Positions 29,830 to 41,853 of a DNA stretch of 64,000 nt are shown one piece after another. The notes beneath the pieces are model-generated. The model ran no database searches and had not been told where the DNA came from. It was given only the letters and a program-made list of their open reading frames with translations. Every line of letters starts with the position of its first letter. Position 1 is the first letter of the stretch. The stretch comes from Alloascoidea africana (taxonomy: Eukaryota; Ascomycota; Alloascoideomycetes; Alloascoideales; Alloascoideaceae). The position numbers and the translations under genes are program-made. The stretch is taken from contig JAKTTT010000080.1 of assembly GCA_030581615.1 (NCBI GenBank), positions 17,277 through 81,276 on the forward strand. Reading direction: 5' to 3'.

Positions 29830-31161
29830 GAGAACGACTAGAAATTTAACTAGGAAAGAGATTGAAATGTTGCCCTCTATTTGAGGTTTTATTAGTTAGA
29901 AGTACTTATCCATCTCTTTCATCCCATGTAACGATTTTCCTTATGCTTTGACATTACATTTTTCTTTTTTTGTTGAAACGAGTATCTGCGAAAGATATGC
30001 TAAATTGAAGTGGATTTTGAGAGCTACTGCTCTATCTGGATGTTTTTGTGCAATTGGAACGTAAAGCATGGCGTTAATGCCATAGTAGGTTTCCAGAACA
30101 ATTAGGAGAAACAAATGTGAGTTGTTTCGACATCTGTGCACCAGGTAAAGTTTGGTTTTATAACGGTAAAGCTTGTCAAAGGTGCTGTAAGCTCCATCTC
30201 CCTCTTCACTTGTTGGTGTCTGCTAGAGCTGAATAATGATACTTTTAACGACTCGATGTTTGAAATTTTCCAAGAAATAGATGTACATTTCAAATATTCA
30301 CTCAGAAAAGTTTTCAGAGATATCTGATGTACAAGAAACCCTGTAAGAGCTACTTTATAGCTGTTAACTCCAAATTGAAAAACAAGCTTAAGGAGTCACT
30401 TTGGAGTATTTCCTTTCAGCATTTCAGCCAACTATTGCGCTTGTGGAAACTCATGCAAGAATCAGTTTACTCCATAGCCCTAGGATTATCTCGTTCAGGT
30501 TCAGTTTGACCATGAAAGGTAACATATATTTCCCTTCTGTGATAATTCAGAAGCCTTGTCGGTGGTTACAAACTCTTCACAAGAATATGACACCTCTTCA
30601 AATGCATTGTTCATTAGTTATATGTATTCATTTTATGTGTCTCAAGTTGTAGAAAAAGAGATTTCCTTAATAAGAACAGAGCTAAATTATCAGAAAAGCG
30701 GTCAGTTTCTGAAAATGTTCGAAATCGGTCGGAAGACGACTGTTCTTTGATTAAGCTCATTCTTCCAATAATTCTTGCCGGCATCCAAGTTTCTGTTTTG
30801 TGGCTTTGAGTCCTAAGCGCCGCCTTGCAAAGCTGATCTTGTGAATGATACCTACAAGTAATAGGAATGTTTTTGTTTATTTAAAGACCGCTGCTTAACA
30901 TCTTGATTGCGCGTTGAGACCAAGATTTTCACAAAACTAATTCCATACAATTTCATTAAAACAAGTCTACAAAACATTCTTACGTTTTAATCTATTTTCT
31001 AGCCTTGCAGTCTGTATAGTTTTTGTCACTTTTATGAATAGGGGAAAAGGTCACAAATGCCGATCAACTGTTTCTGGAAACACAAAAATAGTTGCCAAGA
31101 TGGTATTGTACAGTTCGCTTTTGTATGTGAAGGAACAAATGATAAAGATATGATGCCATAA
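29830..31161. other. Gene-free region between convergent CDC25 and the cupin gene
   Basis: 1.33 kb of AT-rich sequence between two convergent stop codons. Open frames of 60-83 codons on both strands lack family features. Nothing identifiable. Confidence 0.5.
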
Positions 31162-31770
31162 TTACAGTTTGGACCTTGGTGCGATTCCATTCATGTCTTC
31201 CTCGACATGTTCCCCCTTCAACTGCATAGGTTCCGACCCAATCATCACCCAGGCCATTCTTGCGGACCTTTTGGATTCAGGATTTCTCCAAGAATGAGAT
31301 GTTCCTCTCTGAATGCACAGATCACCCCTTTCCAAATGTATAACCTCGCCAGAATCTAGAATGCAATCCACTTTGCCTTCTAAACAAAAGCCGAAATCGA
31401 TAGACTGAGTCCTGTGCAAAGGAGTTTGAAGAAGTGGGGGGAAATCCAAATATCTCACTGTGGAGCCATTGCTTAAAGATAAAACCGAAGGGATAATATA
31501 GTTTGCATCAACGACTTTCTTGTAGAATCGGATGTCTTCGTCGTTGTTTAAGTTTGTGGGAAGCGTATTCTGTGCATAAGCAAGGGCTAGCGGGGCAGAT
31601 TGGACAGTTCCATTGTCGTCTGGTGGACCTACCATATCCAGATATTCAATCTCTGTTGGAAGCTCTTCTGAAGAGTAAACCACAGATTTGCCATCTTTAT
31701 CATGGGTAGTTATGTATCTTTTGGGGTTGGGAAACTCAAAGTAGTAATTGTCTCTTCCGTTGGGCTTCAT
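31162..31770 (-). CDS. Cupin-domain protein of unknown substrate
   Basis: 202 residues, single exon. A conserved-looking N-terminal block (N-P-K-R-Y-I-T-T-H-D-K-D-G-K-S-V) is of the type found at the start of fungal cupin proteins. The cupin core covers about 115-190: D-F-G-F-C-L-E-G-K-V-D-C-I-L-D-S-G-E-V, then L-E-R-G-D-L-C-I-Q-R-G-T-S-H-S-W. The usual first metal-binding H-x-H is replaced by S-I-D-F-G, and only one histidine (in T-S-H-S-W) remains, so a classical metal site is doubtful. No signal peptide or targeting signal is visible. The same architecture appears in many uncharacterised fungal proteins, so no reaction can be assigned. It is convergent with CDC25. Confidence 0.8.
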   Translation of the reverse strand: MKPNGRDNYYFEFPNPKRYITTHDKDGKSVVYSSEELPTEIEYLDMVGPPDDNGTVQSAPLALAYAQNTLPTNLNNDEDIRFYKKVVDANYIIPSVLSLSNGSTVRYLDFPPLLQTPLHRTQSIDFGFCLEGKVDCILDSGEVIHLERGDLCIQRGTSHSWRNPESKRSARMAWVMIGSEPMQLKGEHVEEDMNGIAPRSKL

Positions 31771-34072
31771 TTTGTGTTTCTAGTACCAGTGTGGATAGGC
31801 AAATCTAAAAGTGGGAATACAGCTTAGTTATATACCATTCCCATCTTAATCTCGAGGCTTAGAGCTTAACAGACAAGTATTAGATTCACTCAACTGCTTG
31901 GAAATCGTCCATGATTCTTCCTCAAAGAGAAAGAATCTCAGCATACAAACTTGGTAGGTGACGTCAAAGGCAGTTGGCTACATGCTAATTACTCATGCAT
32001 TTGTTCCCAAACATATAAGGCGAACAGGAAATTATTCCCCTGACCCTTAAATTTGATCCTCCTTAGAATCATTTTTTAAATCGATTAAAGAAACAAGGAA
32101 TCCAAAACAGTCATCTTTGATCATGTTACCTTGATCTTGAAACCATGAAGAACAAACACATAAGCATTATCACCGTTTACTTCAGGTCATCCAAGGAGAG
32201 ACGTATTTTACCCCCCACTGTTTGAGAAGACCCGTGCATATATACCTATACTTGAGCAAGCCTTCCTTCCTCGCCTTTAGGCGCGCAGAATCTGGGGGAA
32301 AGATACGAATGCAAGGTTATTTTCTTTCAAAACATAATTTAAATGATAGATCTTGGAATGCCGAAAAGAGATCTTGGCTTAAGATTTTCCCCCTAAAAGC
32401 TCCAAACTGAGCATGCAAACTTCCTATCTATTTGCCTTTCCATCTATATTCTAAGCTCTTTGATGCATTGTTTTTTGTTAAGTTGTGTGGCAAGTATAGG
32501 TTGGACTATGTCTCAAATACTAACTCATTATATATGGCTTGGTTGTTCAAGTTTTTGTTGTAGTAAAATCAAAGGAAGAGCTTGCGAGTTTAATACTATT
32601 TACCAGAACTTCCTTAAGTAGACGGAGGTTTACAACTGTTATCAGATAATCTGTGCAATTATGTTGCTGTCCAAAATTCTGCACTATCTTCATCTCTGAT
32701 TTCAATTAGCTTAGTTTGGCATGAAAAGCTGTCTTTCTTGGGAACTCACTGCTGTTAGTTTCAACTTCAAGAATATTTTCAGAATCCTGTGCTACTCCTT
32801 TGAAAATGGTACTTGAGCGAATACATTTATTTGATTCATAACAGTCTGGTCACTTGCAATGCCCTAGACCGAACTTATTCAAAGATAAATAGTCTATTTC
32901 TCTTTCATGCTTAACCTCATACCAAGAAAAGGTACACCTTGAGCTCTTACAATTTCCTGCTTTCCTAGCTAAATATTTCAGGAGGATTGAATGAGGAATT
33001 AGCAAACATGCCGTAAGTGCAGAGATTTTGGAATGACATGCATACACCTTTAAAACACATGCTTGCTGAAAGTTTCTCGATCAGATCAAATTTTCAGTTG
33101 ATTTGTAGCCTTTCGCTGTTCGTGTGCCTTTCACTTTTAAAATAATCTCTTAACGCTAGACATTAATATAGATACATAAGGCAAAGGAATATGTAAAGAT
33201 GCATCTATTACTTGCTTCCTTGTTCACATAGGAAGCAAATCCACCAGCTTCATCACGAAAAGCTTTGGTTGTCTCAAGATTCTCAGCCAGCTCAAAGTGT
33301 TATCTCTCTTCCCCGAAATAGTATCTTAGTTGCAGAATCCTGATGACCGAAATTTATTCTGTCTTTAATTCAGGCGTGTGTGGACAATCTCTTCAATTCA
33401 TGAAGCATCGAAGAGTTGAGATTCATATCGTTTTAGTTTTTATCAAAGATTGAGTCCTAATTTTAGGTAGTTTCTCCGGTCAGGCAATCATAATCTGTTT
33501 TCGTGAATCATGAAAGATACTCCATTGTTCGTATTTTAGTCTGTGGTAACCCCAAGAAAAGAAGCTGGGCATAAAGCTACCTAAACAACTCTCCTTGGAT
33601 AAAGCAGTTGATCTTGCTGTGCACGAAGCTCTCATAGCTGCAATATTTTACCTTCGATTCTTCCATCCAAAGGTTAATGGACTTTTGTACCTCTTTCCTT
33701 TCCACCTTTCATAAACTACATCCAAGTCAAATTGACAACTACACAAGCATTTCATCCAAAGTTTAATGCTCTAGCCTCGATATGAAAAAGAGTTTCTTGA
33801 ATGAAAACCGTCGCAATTATGAAGCGCCGTTGCAATTAATTCAAAAACAGATTGGCTTTTTTTTTGCATGAATACGAAGAACATCTCTAAAAAACCATCA
33901 TTCTCTTTCAACCATTTATTTAAAATAATAAAAGAACATTTATGAGGATGACCACTTTCAAAAACATAACAACTATGAGTCCCAGTTTTATCTCACTTAG
34001 TGCTAAAAAAGCTAAACTTTGATTCGCACTGAACGTTCTTTGAAGTTCAAACATTAACAAGACTCATCATGC
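31771..34072. other. 2.3-kb gene-free region between the cupin gene and SSE1
   Basis: AT-rich, with no open frame above 65 codons and no repeat or RNA gene I can recognise. It contains the cupin promoter (a TATATA stretch at about 31828 lies 58 bp upstream of the cupin ATG) and the 3' untranslated region of SSE1. Confidence 0.5.
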
Positions 34073-36340
34073 TTAGGCCTTCTTTGATTGATCGGCTTGT
34101 GCTTTGGCAGCAGCAGCTCTCTGTGCAGCCATTCTCTCAGCCATTCTTTGCGCTTCATTGGCCTCCCTCTTCGCCAAATAGGCTTGCTTCTTTTCCTGTT
34201 CTTTTGCCAGATATCGGCCACGGATCAGGTTTCCCAAAGAGGCGAGCTCCTCGTACTTTGCAATATACTGAGCCTTTGTTGCATCGAATCCATCCTCATA
34301 CAGCCAGTCCTCTGCGGCAAACAACTTTGATGACAACCTCTCTTTCTCGTCATCCGAGGCAAAGGAGGAGTACTCCTCATCGATCTTTGCACGAAGATCG
34401 TAGATATATTCCTCAAGAGTATTCTTCCTGTCTTCAGTTTCTGCAACAAGTGTATCCTGCTTTACCATCTCGTATTCCTTCTCTATAAACTCGCTTCGAG
34501 TTGCAAGCTTTAGACTGGAGGTCTCATGGGTTATTTTCAAATCATTTTTCTTTACCCATCGCTTAACTTTTCTCGTTTTTGGTTCTTCGTTCGCTTCACC
34601 TTCCTTAGGCTCGGTTTCTTCAACCGGCTCTTCAAAAATCTTCTCCTCTGCTGTATATGCTGCTTCGACAACGTACAGCCCACTAGGATCATTTCGTAGC
34701 TTGATCTTTGTGGCAATTGAGGCTTCACCTTCATTTGGTTCAACTCCAGTTAGTTTCCATGTTCCGATCCATTGGTTAACATTGGGGGGTAATTGCTCAG
34801 GCTTTGAGTACCTTGCTTCCAAAGTAAAATCTTTAGACCTAAAGAGCGTGATTACTTTTGTGCTGGGGAAAGCACCACCACGGGGAAATACCTCGAGATG
34901 ATCAGTGTCTTCTTCATCTTTGTCCCAATAAAACGAGACAGTATATGGGTTCACATCTTCAAACTTGAAAGGCCTGACACGGAGCGTTGGAGAGTGAATA
35001 GCACAAATGAAAGCGGCCCCTCTTGCAATCGCCTCATCCTGGTTCAAAGTAAAGGACAATGGTTTTTTAAATATTTCGGTCAGTCTGGATTTGATGGAAG
35101 GAACTCTTGTGCACCCACCAACCATTTCAACGGTATCAATATCTTCAATGCTTAGCCCTGCTTCCTTTAATGCCTGCTCAATAGGCACATGAATCCTATC
35201 CAATAACGGCTTTACAAACTCTTCAAGCTGATCCCTTGTCAAACTGGAGGTCACATCCACATCGTTCATGAGGGACTCAATATTGAAAGGTGCGCTCGTG
35301 TTGGCAGAAAGAATCTTTTTTAACTTTTCCGACTGCGCGACTACTCGTGCAAAAGCTTTTGGATTTGTCTTTACATCAATCTTGTACTTGGTTTTAAACT
35401 CCTCTGCAAAATACTCTGCAATTGCATAATCAAAATCCCGTCCACCAAAGTGTTTGTCATACGAACTGCCGAGTATCTTCAGCTGACCCTTCTTCAAGGC
35501 ACCGATAGAGACTTGATAAGAGGAATGACCAATGTCCACAAAAGCCACTTTTTTGGCCTCGTCTTCAGGAAGGTCCGTTTTGAAAACTCCATAACTTACA
35601 GCAGCAGCCGTACCTTCATTCACGACTCTAACAGGGTTCAAACCTGCAATTATGGCGGAATCAATAACAGCTCTTCTTTCAACCTCTCCGTACCAAACAG
35701 GGACAGCAATAACAACATCGCTGATTTTTCCGTTTCCACCTTTACCGAGTACTTCTTTTTCGGTGATACTCTTGATCTTGTTCAAGTACATTGCGACAAG
35801 CTGGGTCATGGTAAATGTTGTTTGTCCGTCCTTGTACCTAACCCTAGCACCAACTTTACCGTTCGTGCTTTCCACGAGTTCCGTAGTCAAATATCGCTTC
35901 TCAATCTCAACATCTGGATCAGAGAAAGACTTGCCAATAATTCGTTTTAGATGGCCAATGGTATTTTTCAAATTGGACAATTCCTGGGTCTTTGCAGACT
36001 CGCCAATAAAGCGGTGCTTGCGCCCGAATCCAACAACAGAGCTGAAAAAAGTTTAGTAACAGATCACGATTCGTTGATACAGCATCCTACATACGGGGTA
36101 GATCTATTCGATACTTCATTCACAACGACATCTATTCCTCTATTACGAGCAACCTAGATCGGGAATAAGAAGAAAAGAAGGGGAAGTCAGCAATTAGTAT
36201 CATTTTTTTTTGCCCAGGAGTGACTGAAAATCAAAAACTTTATCATGAGTATGTCCTTGCATAGTCACTCATTATTGCTTGATACCTACCGCAATGACAG
36301 AGTTCAAGTTGCCAAAATCAAGTCCAAAAGGAATGCTCAT
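34073..36340 (-). CDS. SSE1: Hsp110 chaperone Sse1, nucleotide exchange factor for Hsp70, three exons
   Basis: Exons 36340-36290, 36153-36095 and 36041-34073 give 692 residues, against 693 in yeast Sse1. Donors are GTAGGT and GTATGT, acceptors TCTAG and TTCAG. The first two exons supply the start of the ATPase domain ([15 protein letters not shown], then [13 protein letters not shown]), which an unspliced reading would miss. The Hsp70-type nucleotide-binding domain covers about 1-390 ([10 protein letters not shown] near 340), followed by a beta domain with an acidic, glutamate-rich insert near 500 and a helical domain. The tail is rich in A, Q, R and K. Sse1 resets cytosolic Hsp70 and holds unfolded clients. 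Confidence 0.95.
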
Positions 36341-36597
36341 TTTCTTTAGTATGTTTTCCACTGATTCAGACTTGCTGTCAAAATTGATGGGTTTTAACTG
36401 ATTATTGATTCTTGGAAAAAATTCTGGATAGATGGAACTTTCGTGACAGATAGTACGCTATGCCTGCGTATATTTCAGTATTTAATACTAGAATGCTGGA
36501 GTTGCTACCTAAAATCACATTCATAAAATAAAATGATCATGCTAAAAAGATGAATTTTTGTGCTACAATTTCGCCTCAATTGCCAAGATTCCCAAGT

Positions 36598-39500
36598 CTA
36601 GCGTCTCCCCTTCTTTTTAGTGACAACAGTGAAGGCAGTGGACCACCCCTCACTGCTTTGCTGTTTCGGAGTGCTAAGGGATCTCTGAATCGCATCACTC
36701 CAAGAATTGTTACCAGTACCATTACCATTTCCGTTAGCACTGGTGGCAGTATTGCTCTTCTCAGCAATTCGTCTTCGCTTCAAAAACTCCTGTGCAAATC
36801 TCCTACCATCCATAGTCGAGGAATTTGAATAGATCGTCTCTGCAATAAGTTCTGCAGAGTCTGAACTAGAAGGGATCGAGAGCAGAAGAGATATTAGAAC
36901 TTCTTGGCTTACACCTTGGTTCAAACCTGTCAAAGCACCTTTACACCACTTTACAAACTCCTCTTTGCTTGTGCTTGCTGAATTGGCGACACTGGTGCTA
37001 TTACTACCTCCACTGACGATGGATTTGGCGCTGGCAGGGGTATTAGGCTTGGACGCTGGTTTTGCAGAGGCCGAAGTCGAAATAGAAAGTGGTGATGCTA
37101 CTGTGTTAGTCTTTGACATCTTTTTGCCCCCTGAACCCACCGTTGTCCAGCCCCCAGCAGTAGCAGATGCATCAGAAGCTGTGGATGATAAAGGAGATGA
37201 ACTAGAAACTGCTTCAGCATATCGCCTGCTAGCAGATGATGGTAGATTCGCAATACGAGAACGTGAGCTTGCAGCCTCTTCTCTCTGAATCTCAGCCAAA
37301 GTTTTCCCAGGTGTCTTGGACGTTGTTGCCGATGTGGCGACTGCCCATGTTGCTGCTGCTGGTAATTTCACAGAGTTTGAAGTAGTAGTGGTCTCGCCAT
37401 CCAACTTGGCAGCTTTGGCCGCCGCTAGTGCCTTTTCTTTCTTCTCCTTTTCAGCCGTTTCTTTCTTCCAACTCTCAGACTCAAGCTCCATAATCTCCTT
37501 TAAAGACAGCTCTGGCTTTTTGTCAAGTTTGTTGTCACCGCCTTTTCCGGTAGTCACTGTAGCCCAAGGAGCAATTACTGTTTCAGCGGGAGCAGTAGAA
37601 GGTGTGCTGAACTTTGTTAATTTCGCCTTGGCTTTCTCCTTTGCCGCTGGTAATGGTTCTATAGTTGCAATTGGTGGGCTTGGAGGAGTTGCTACAACAG
37701 TAGTAGGTAACTGATCCGTAGACTTGGCGTCAACGGCGGATGAGTTCTTCACAACTGCATTCTTGCCTTTAGACTTTTTGCTTGGTGATTCTCTTGTCTT
37801 TTCTTCTTTAGCAGTATCATCCTTTGCGCCTTTGCCATATTTCTTCTTAGACTTTTCCTTCTTCTTCTGCTTTGGCTCTTCTACTTCAGCTGGAGGTAAA
37901 ACTGGAGACGATTTTTCAACTTCTTTTTGAATTTCTGTTTCATTTTTGGATGGGGGCTCATCAGTGGTCGTAGAGCTATTGACGTCCAAGTTTTCTTCGA
38001 ATGTGGGCTCATCCGGATCATGCAAAACATGATTTAAAACTTGCTTATGGATATTTTCAATTTCTTCATCTTTATCTACGCCTTCCTCGTATTCTGCAAC
38101 GCCTGCATCATCCTTCAGATCTTGCTCTCTGGTCCCGACGCCTGTAGAACTTTGTGACAATGAACTATTCCTCAAGTCAGCTGTACTTCCATGAGTCGAC
38201 CCCGTTGGCGTCTCTTGCTGTAATGGCTGTTGGTGGTTATCCTGAAGCCACGACCCCAAAGATGCTGATTGCCCACTCCATGTGTTTTGGCCATCTGGAG
38301 AAAACTGGCTGCCACCTTGGAACAACAGCCCATGCTTGTCCTCCATCAAAATAGAACCTAGAAGCGAGAGATCCTGAATAGCCGGTAACGGAATTAGAAA
38401 CGGCTCCTTCAGATTTCCTATAGTACCCACAAACTCGGAAAGAGTTTTGTACAGTTTTTCTTCTGCTCGGCGAAGACGCAAGTCACCACGCAAATAGCCA
38501 GCAGCGTACCACTGTTGCATCATAATCCCATCAAACGGGCCTTGCTCTACGCCCTGAGGGTCAACATAATGCCAATGAATTTGCTCGGGAGGGATTAACG
38601 GGTTCATTGGAACCGGTACTTGGGACGCCATGAACCCAGGAGGTAAAGAGACTGCGGCACTGGCACCAGGTACCAGAGGGGGAGTCGCATGTCTACTACT
38701 GACGGTGCTGAGCGGTGATGCCGTCATGTCTGCATCAGCGAATAATCCAGGACGATTTGTGATCAAGGGAGAGTTTCGCTGGCGTTGCGGAGGATCAAAC
38801 AGATTCCAGCTAGCTCCATTATGAAGTGCCAGCGCAGAAGCTGACACGGCAGAACCAGGGGTCGTGGCTGAGACAGGAACAGAGATTCCAGTGTTGATGT
38901 TAGAAAGAGAAACAGTGGAAGAAGGGAGTTGCCGAAACAAAGAAGAAGGCGAATCGACAACGCCTCCTGCCGCAGACCCCGGTTTTGGTTGATACAAGGT
39001 TGACCGTGTATGGTGTTGTTGATGATAACTATTGGCACTAGTGGCATGGCCTTTCTTCCCAATCCGCAAGTCCCGCCTCATGTCAAGTAAAGGTATAGAG
39101 TGAGAAGCCTGAGATTGATACGAGGAGGCCGGCTCAGATGTTGTTGGACTTTTGAGCTCGCCATTGGCTTTCATATGTTCCCAAATTTCAACCATCTCCT
39201 CAATGGTATAAGACCTGCCGGTCTTGTTTTCAGAGATGGAAGGCGGGGGAGCACTTGACGCAGTAGTCGTCAATGTCGAAGCGAAGTTTGAACCATTGGT
39301 CGTTGAAGAGAACGGAGGAGAGGTTCTACTAGCAGATTCGTTGCTACTATCTACAGAAGCTGATTGTAAAGTTGAAGTGGCGACTACTCCAGACCACGAT
39401 ACTTTCGACTTTGGCTTTGTAGCACCACCGCTGGAGCCGGAAGCAGCAGCAGCGTGTGCCTGAGACGGTGGAGGCACCTGTGATTGACTTGTGACTTTAG

Positions 39501-39680
39501 GGCGCATCCTTTAAGAGAAACAACAAGAGGGAAAAAAACATAAAACGAAAACATTTCGTTTTATTGTTTGCATTTGTAATGTTAGGATGATGTTCAGTTT
39601 TTTCTTGTACGATGGCGTGAGAGAAAAGAAAGCAAAACATACCATTCGGGGCCAAACGACAATGAAGAGGACTCGGACAT
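36598..39680 (-). CDS. SMY2: GYF-domain protein of the Smy2/GIGYF family, two exons
   Basis: Exon 1 is 39680-39643 (38 nt), exon 2 is 39508-36598, for 982 residues. The 134-nt intron has a GTATGT donor and TTAAAG acceptor. Joining them creates the start MSESSSLSFGPEWMRPK, whose L-x-F-G-P-E-W-hydrophobic-R block is the N-terminal signature of metazoan GIGYF proteins (recalled), so exon 1 is well supported. The GYF domain lies near 316-375 (W-H-Y-V-D-P-Q-G-V-E-Q-G-P-F, then M-M-Q-Q-W-Y), which binds proline-rich PPG-phi peptides. The rest is low-complexity, with a K/E-rich stretch near 530-600 and a C-terminal helical region. Family members link to translational repression, mRNA decay and COPII. 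A Reb1-type site is 155 bp upstream. Confidence 0.87.
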
Positions 39681-39834
39681 TCTTGATTTGAAAAGCGAAA
39701 CGGGGAAATTGTTTGATGGACAAAATAGTACTAGTAGTATATCTATACCTTTGAAAAAAATGGAATAAAATGGAAATGGAGGTGGATATTTGAGCAAAAC
39801 TTCCAGAACAGAAGTCAGGGTAAGAGTATATTAG

Positions 39835-39841
39835 TTACCCG
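39835..39841 (+). promoter_or_regulatory. Reb1-type TTACCCG site upstream of the SMY2/GIGYF gene
   Basis: TTACCCG inside AGTTACCCGGATC, 155 bp upstream of the exon 1 ATG. It lies in the 372-bp stretch (39681-40052) between this gene and the 3' end of STM1, which otherwise shows nothing notable. Confidence 0.45.
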
Positions 39842-40052
39842 GATCGGTCAATATTGAAACCTCCAATATGACTCTATAGAGCACACGACTTTCGATTTGG
39901 TTGTTACAGGCAGATAGAGCTACAATAGATCGTCAATTCGGAGAATATTCGTACATGAGACGGCTCTACATACAAAGTATCAGCTTGCTATAATTAGAGG
40001 CTCAGAGATATTTTTATTCGTCCTCGCTTCATCTTGGTTTTGACCGACAAAC

Positions 40053-41361
40053 TTAAGCCAAGGATGGGAAGTCGTTCTGGCTGGGTTTGGACTGTCTATC
40101 GCCCCGGCCTCCCCTGGAACCGCCACGGCCACCACGGAAGCCATTTCCTCTGCCTCTTCCACCTCTGAAAGAGCCCTGTCGTTGTTGGGATTCGTCAGGG
40201 AATCCAAAATCAAGATAGACCTTGTCTTGCTTCTCCTTCTTATGGGAGCTCTTGGTCTTCTTAGATCCAGCAAAGTAGGCTTCCTGCTCTTTCTTTTCAA
40301 TCTCTGACAAAGAACTATTCTGGCCATCGTTAGCCAAACGTGTAGCTTGAGCAGCAAAACTGTTGCTACTCTGTTGCTGCTGGGTCAAGTACTCTTCCAA
40401 AGAAATCTTCTTCTCTTCTGGCTCAGCAGCCTCTTCCTCAGCTTCGGCTTCATGCTCAGCCTCTGCAATTTGCTCTCCAGCAAGTTCCTCCTCGAGCTCT
40501 TTGTTATCGTCTCCCCATCCTTTCTTTTGTTGCTTCTCGGTATCGACACGGCCGGTCTGGGATCGGCGGTCTGGACGCTCATTCTTGCGGGGCTTTCCTC
40601 CGCGAGAAGCACTTGAACCAGAGCTCTCGTGCTCTTCGCCTCTTGCACGGTTGTTCTGACGACCAGCTCCAGATCGGAAAGCTGCTTCATTACCAGTTGG
40701 CTTGGGACGGTTAGAACGTTGTTTGTTGGTGTTTGCCTTTGGGGGAGCACTATCGGACTTTTTCGATGAAGTAGTCTTCTTAACAATCTCCTTTGGTGGA
40801 GGGGGTCTGACGGAGTCATCCTCCACGTCATTACCTGGAAGTGAGTGGTGTTAGTACCAGCTTAAATGTGGGGGGTAAAAATATGCGGCGAAAGCGTCAA
40901 AAACATGATTCAAGCTTCACTCATATGTTCAGAGAACATAGAAAGAACGGCGTGGGCAAGAGAGTTGGTTCATACCCAAAAGAGCAAACAAGTTCTAAAA
41001 CCAATAAACGTTAGTCTCTATTTTGGTATACTCAAAGCAGGAGGAAAATAAATCTGCCATAAAAATGGGCAATTAAAAGAGGGCAATGATTATGAATTGT
41101 TCTTGATCGATTGGCTAAAAGTTCATCGCCCAGATTTTAAGCGTAGACAGGCGTAGTTGATCCAGATCCCACTGACATCGGAATACAAAGACAGGTGGCT
41201 CATGGAAAAAATCATTTACAAATTGATTCTCTGGTGTTTTGCTTGGGCGACTTTCAATCTTTCAGAGCAACTGTTCATTACCACAAAGAAAATATGTAGA
41301 GCAGGGCAAAATGTCAAAGCGCGACTTGCGAGTCGCAACACCATACCTTGTTAGCAGACAT
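40053..41361 (-). CDS. STM1: Ribosome-associated Stm1/SERBP1-family protein, three exons with a 19-nt microexon
   Basis: Exons 41361-41347 (15 nt), 40994-40976 (19 nt) and 40834-40053 give 271 residues (yeast Stm1 has 273). Donors are GTATGG and GTATGA; branches GACTAACG and GGTACTAAC lie before the acceptors. The joined start MSANK-NLFALLG-NDVEDD matches the yeast M-S-N-P-F-D-L-L-G-N-D-V-E-D start, and P-P-P-K-E-I-V-K follows. Other family marks are N-R-P-K-P-T-G-N-E, R-R-S-Q-T-G-R, K-K-G-W-G-D-D and S-L-E-E-Y-L. An RGG-rich block spans about 230-258 and the protein ends N-D-F-P-S-L-A, as yeast Stm1 does. It clamps idle 80S ribosomes and preserves them in starvation. Introns of 352 and 141 nt are the long ones here. 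Confidence 0.92.
41321..41336 (-). promoter_or_regulatory. Hairpin beside the 5' splice site of STM1 intron 1
   Basis: On the transcribed strand GCGACT-CGCA-AGTCGC forms a perfect 6-bp stem with a 4-base loop. It begins 10 nt inside intron 1, just after the GTATGG donor, and could affect donor use. Confidence 0.35.
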
Positions 41362-41494
41362 TGCTAGTTACTTTTTCTTAAACGAATAGTTTTCTTCGCG
41401 TCAATGGAGAAAAAAGCCAAAACTTGTCAATGGAACAAAAGGGATCCGATCTTTGGAATTTTTTGCAAAGAAAAAAGTGTAAGGAAGAGGTCCG

Positions 41495-41501
41495 TTACCC
41501 G
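41495..41501 (+). promoter_or_regulatory. Reb1-type TTACCCG site upstream of STM1
   Basis: TTACCCG within CCGTTACCCGGC, 134 bp upstream of the STM1 ATG. A CACGTG box lies further upstream at 41579-41584. The remainder of the 492-bp gap to SEC7 (41362-41853) shows only pyrimidine-rich patches. Confidence 0.45.
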
Positions 41502-41853
41502 GCTGTTTTGGTACTAAAGTAGGCTTCTTTTCTTTGCTCTATTAGAGCTGTAACGTGATGCGTGCCCACAAGTTCGCGCACGTGTTGGAGGTTACGCTAG
41601 GTGTCTCTTCTCTTTTCGGGAAGCAGTCACAATTAGCGATTGGGTAGGTTTAACTCAGCGAAATGCACTTGTCGCTGAACTCTCCGTTTTGACAAAATAG
41701 CGTTATTTTTAGAATGGTCTTAAAGGCCAAGATGTACTCTACATTCTGATATGATGATTAGGGCATATGAAAAGATGCTATTTTGATAGTAATGATGTAA
41801 AAACACATAATTAAAAATGAGGAAAAAGAATGCAAAATGCCATAGAGCTCATA

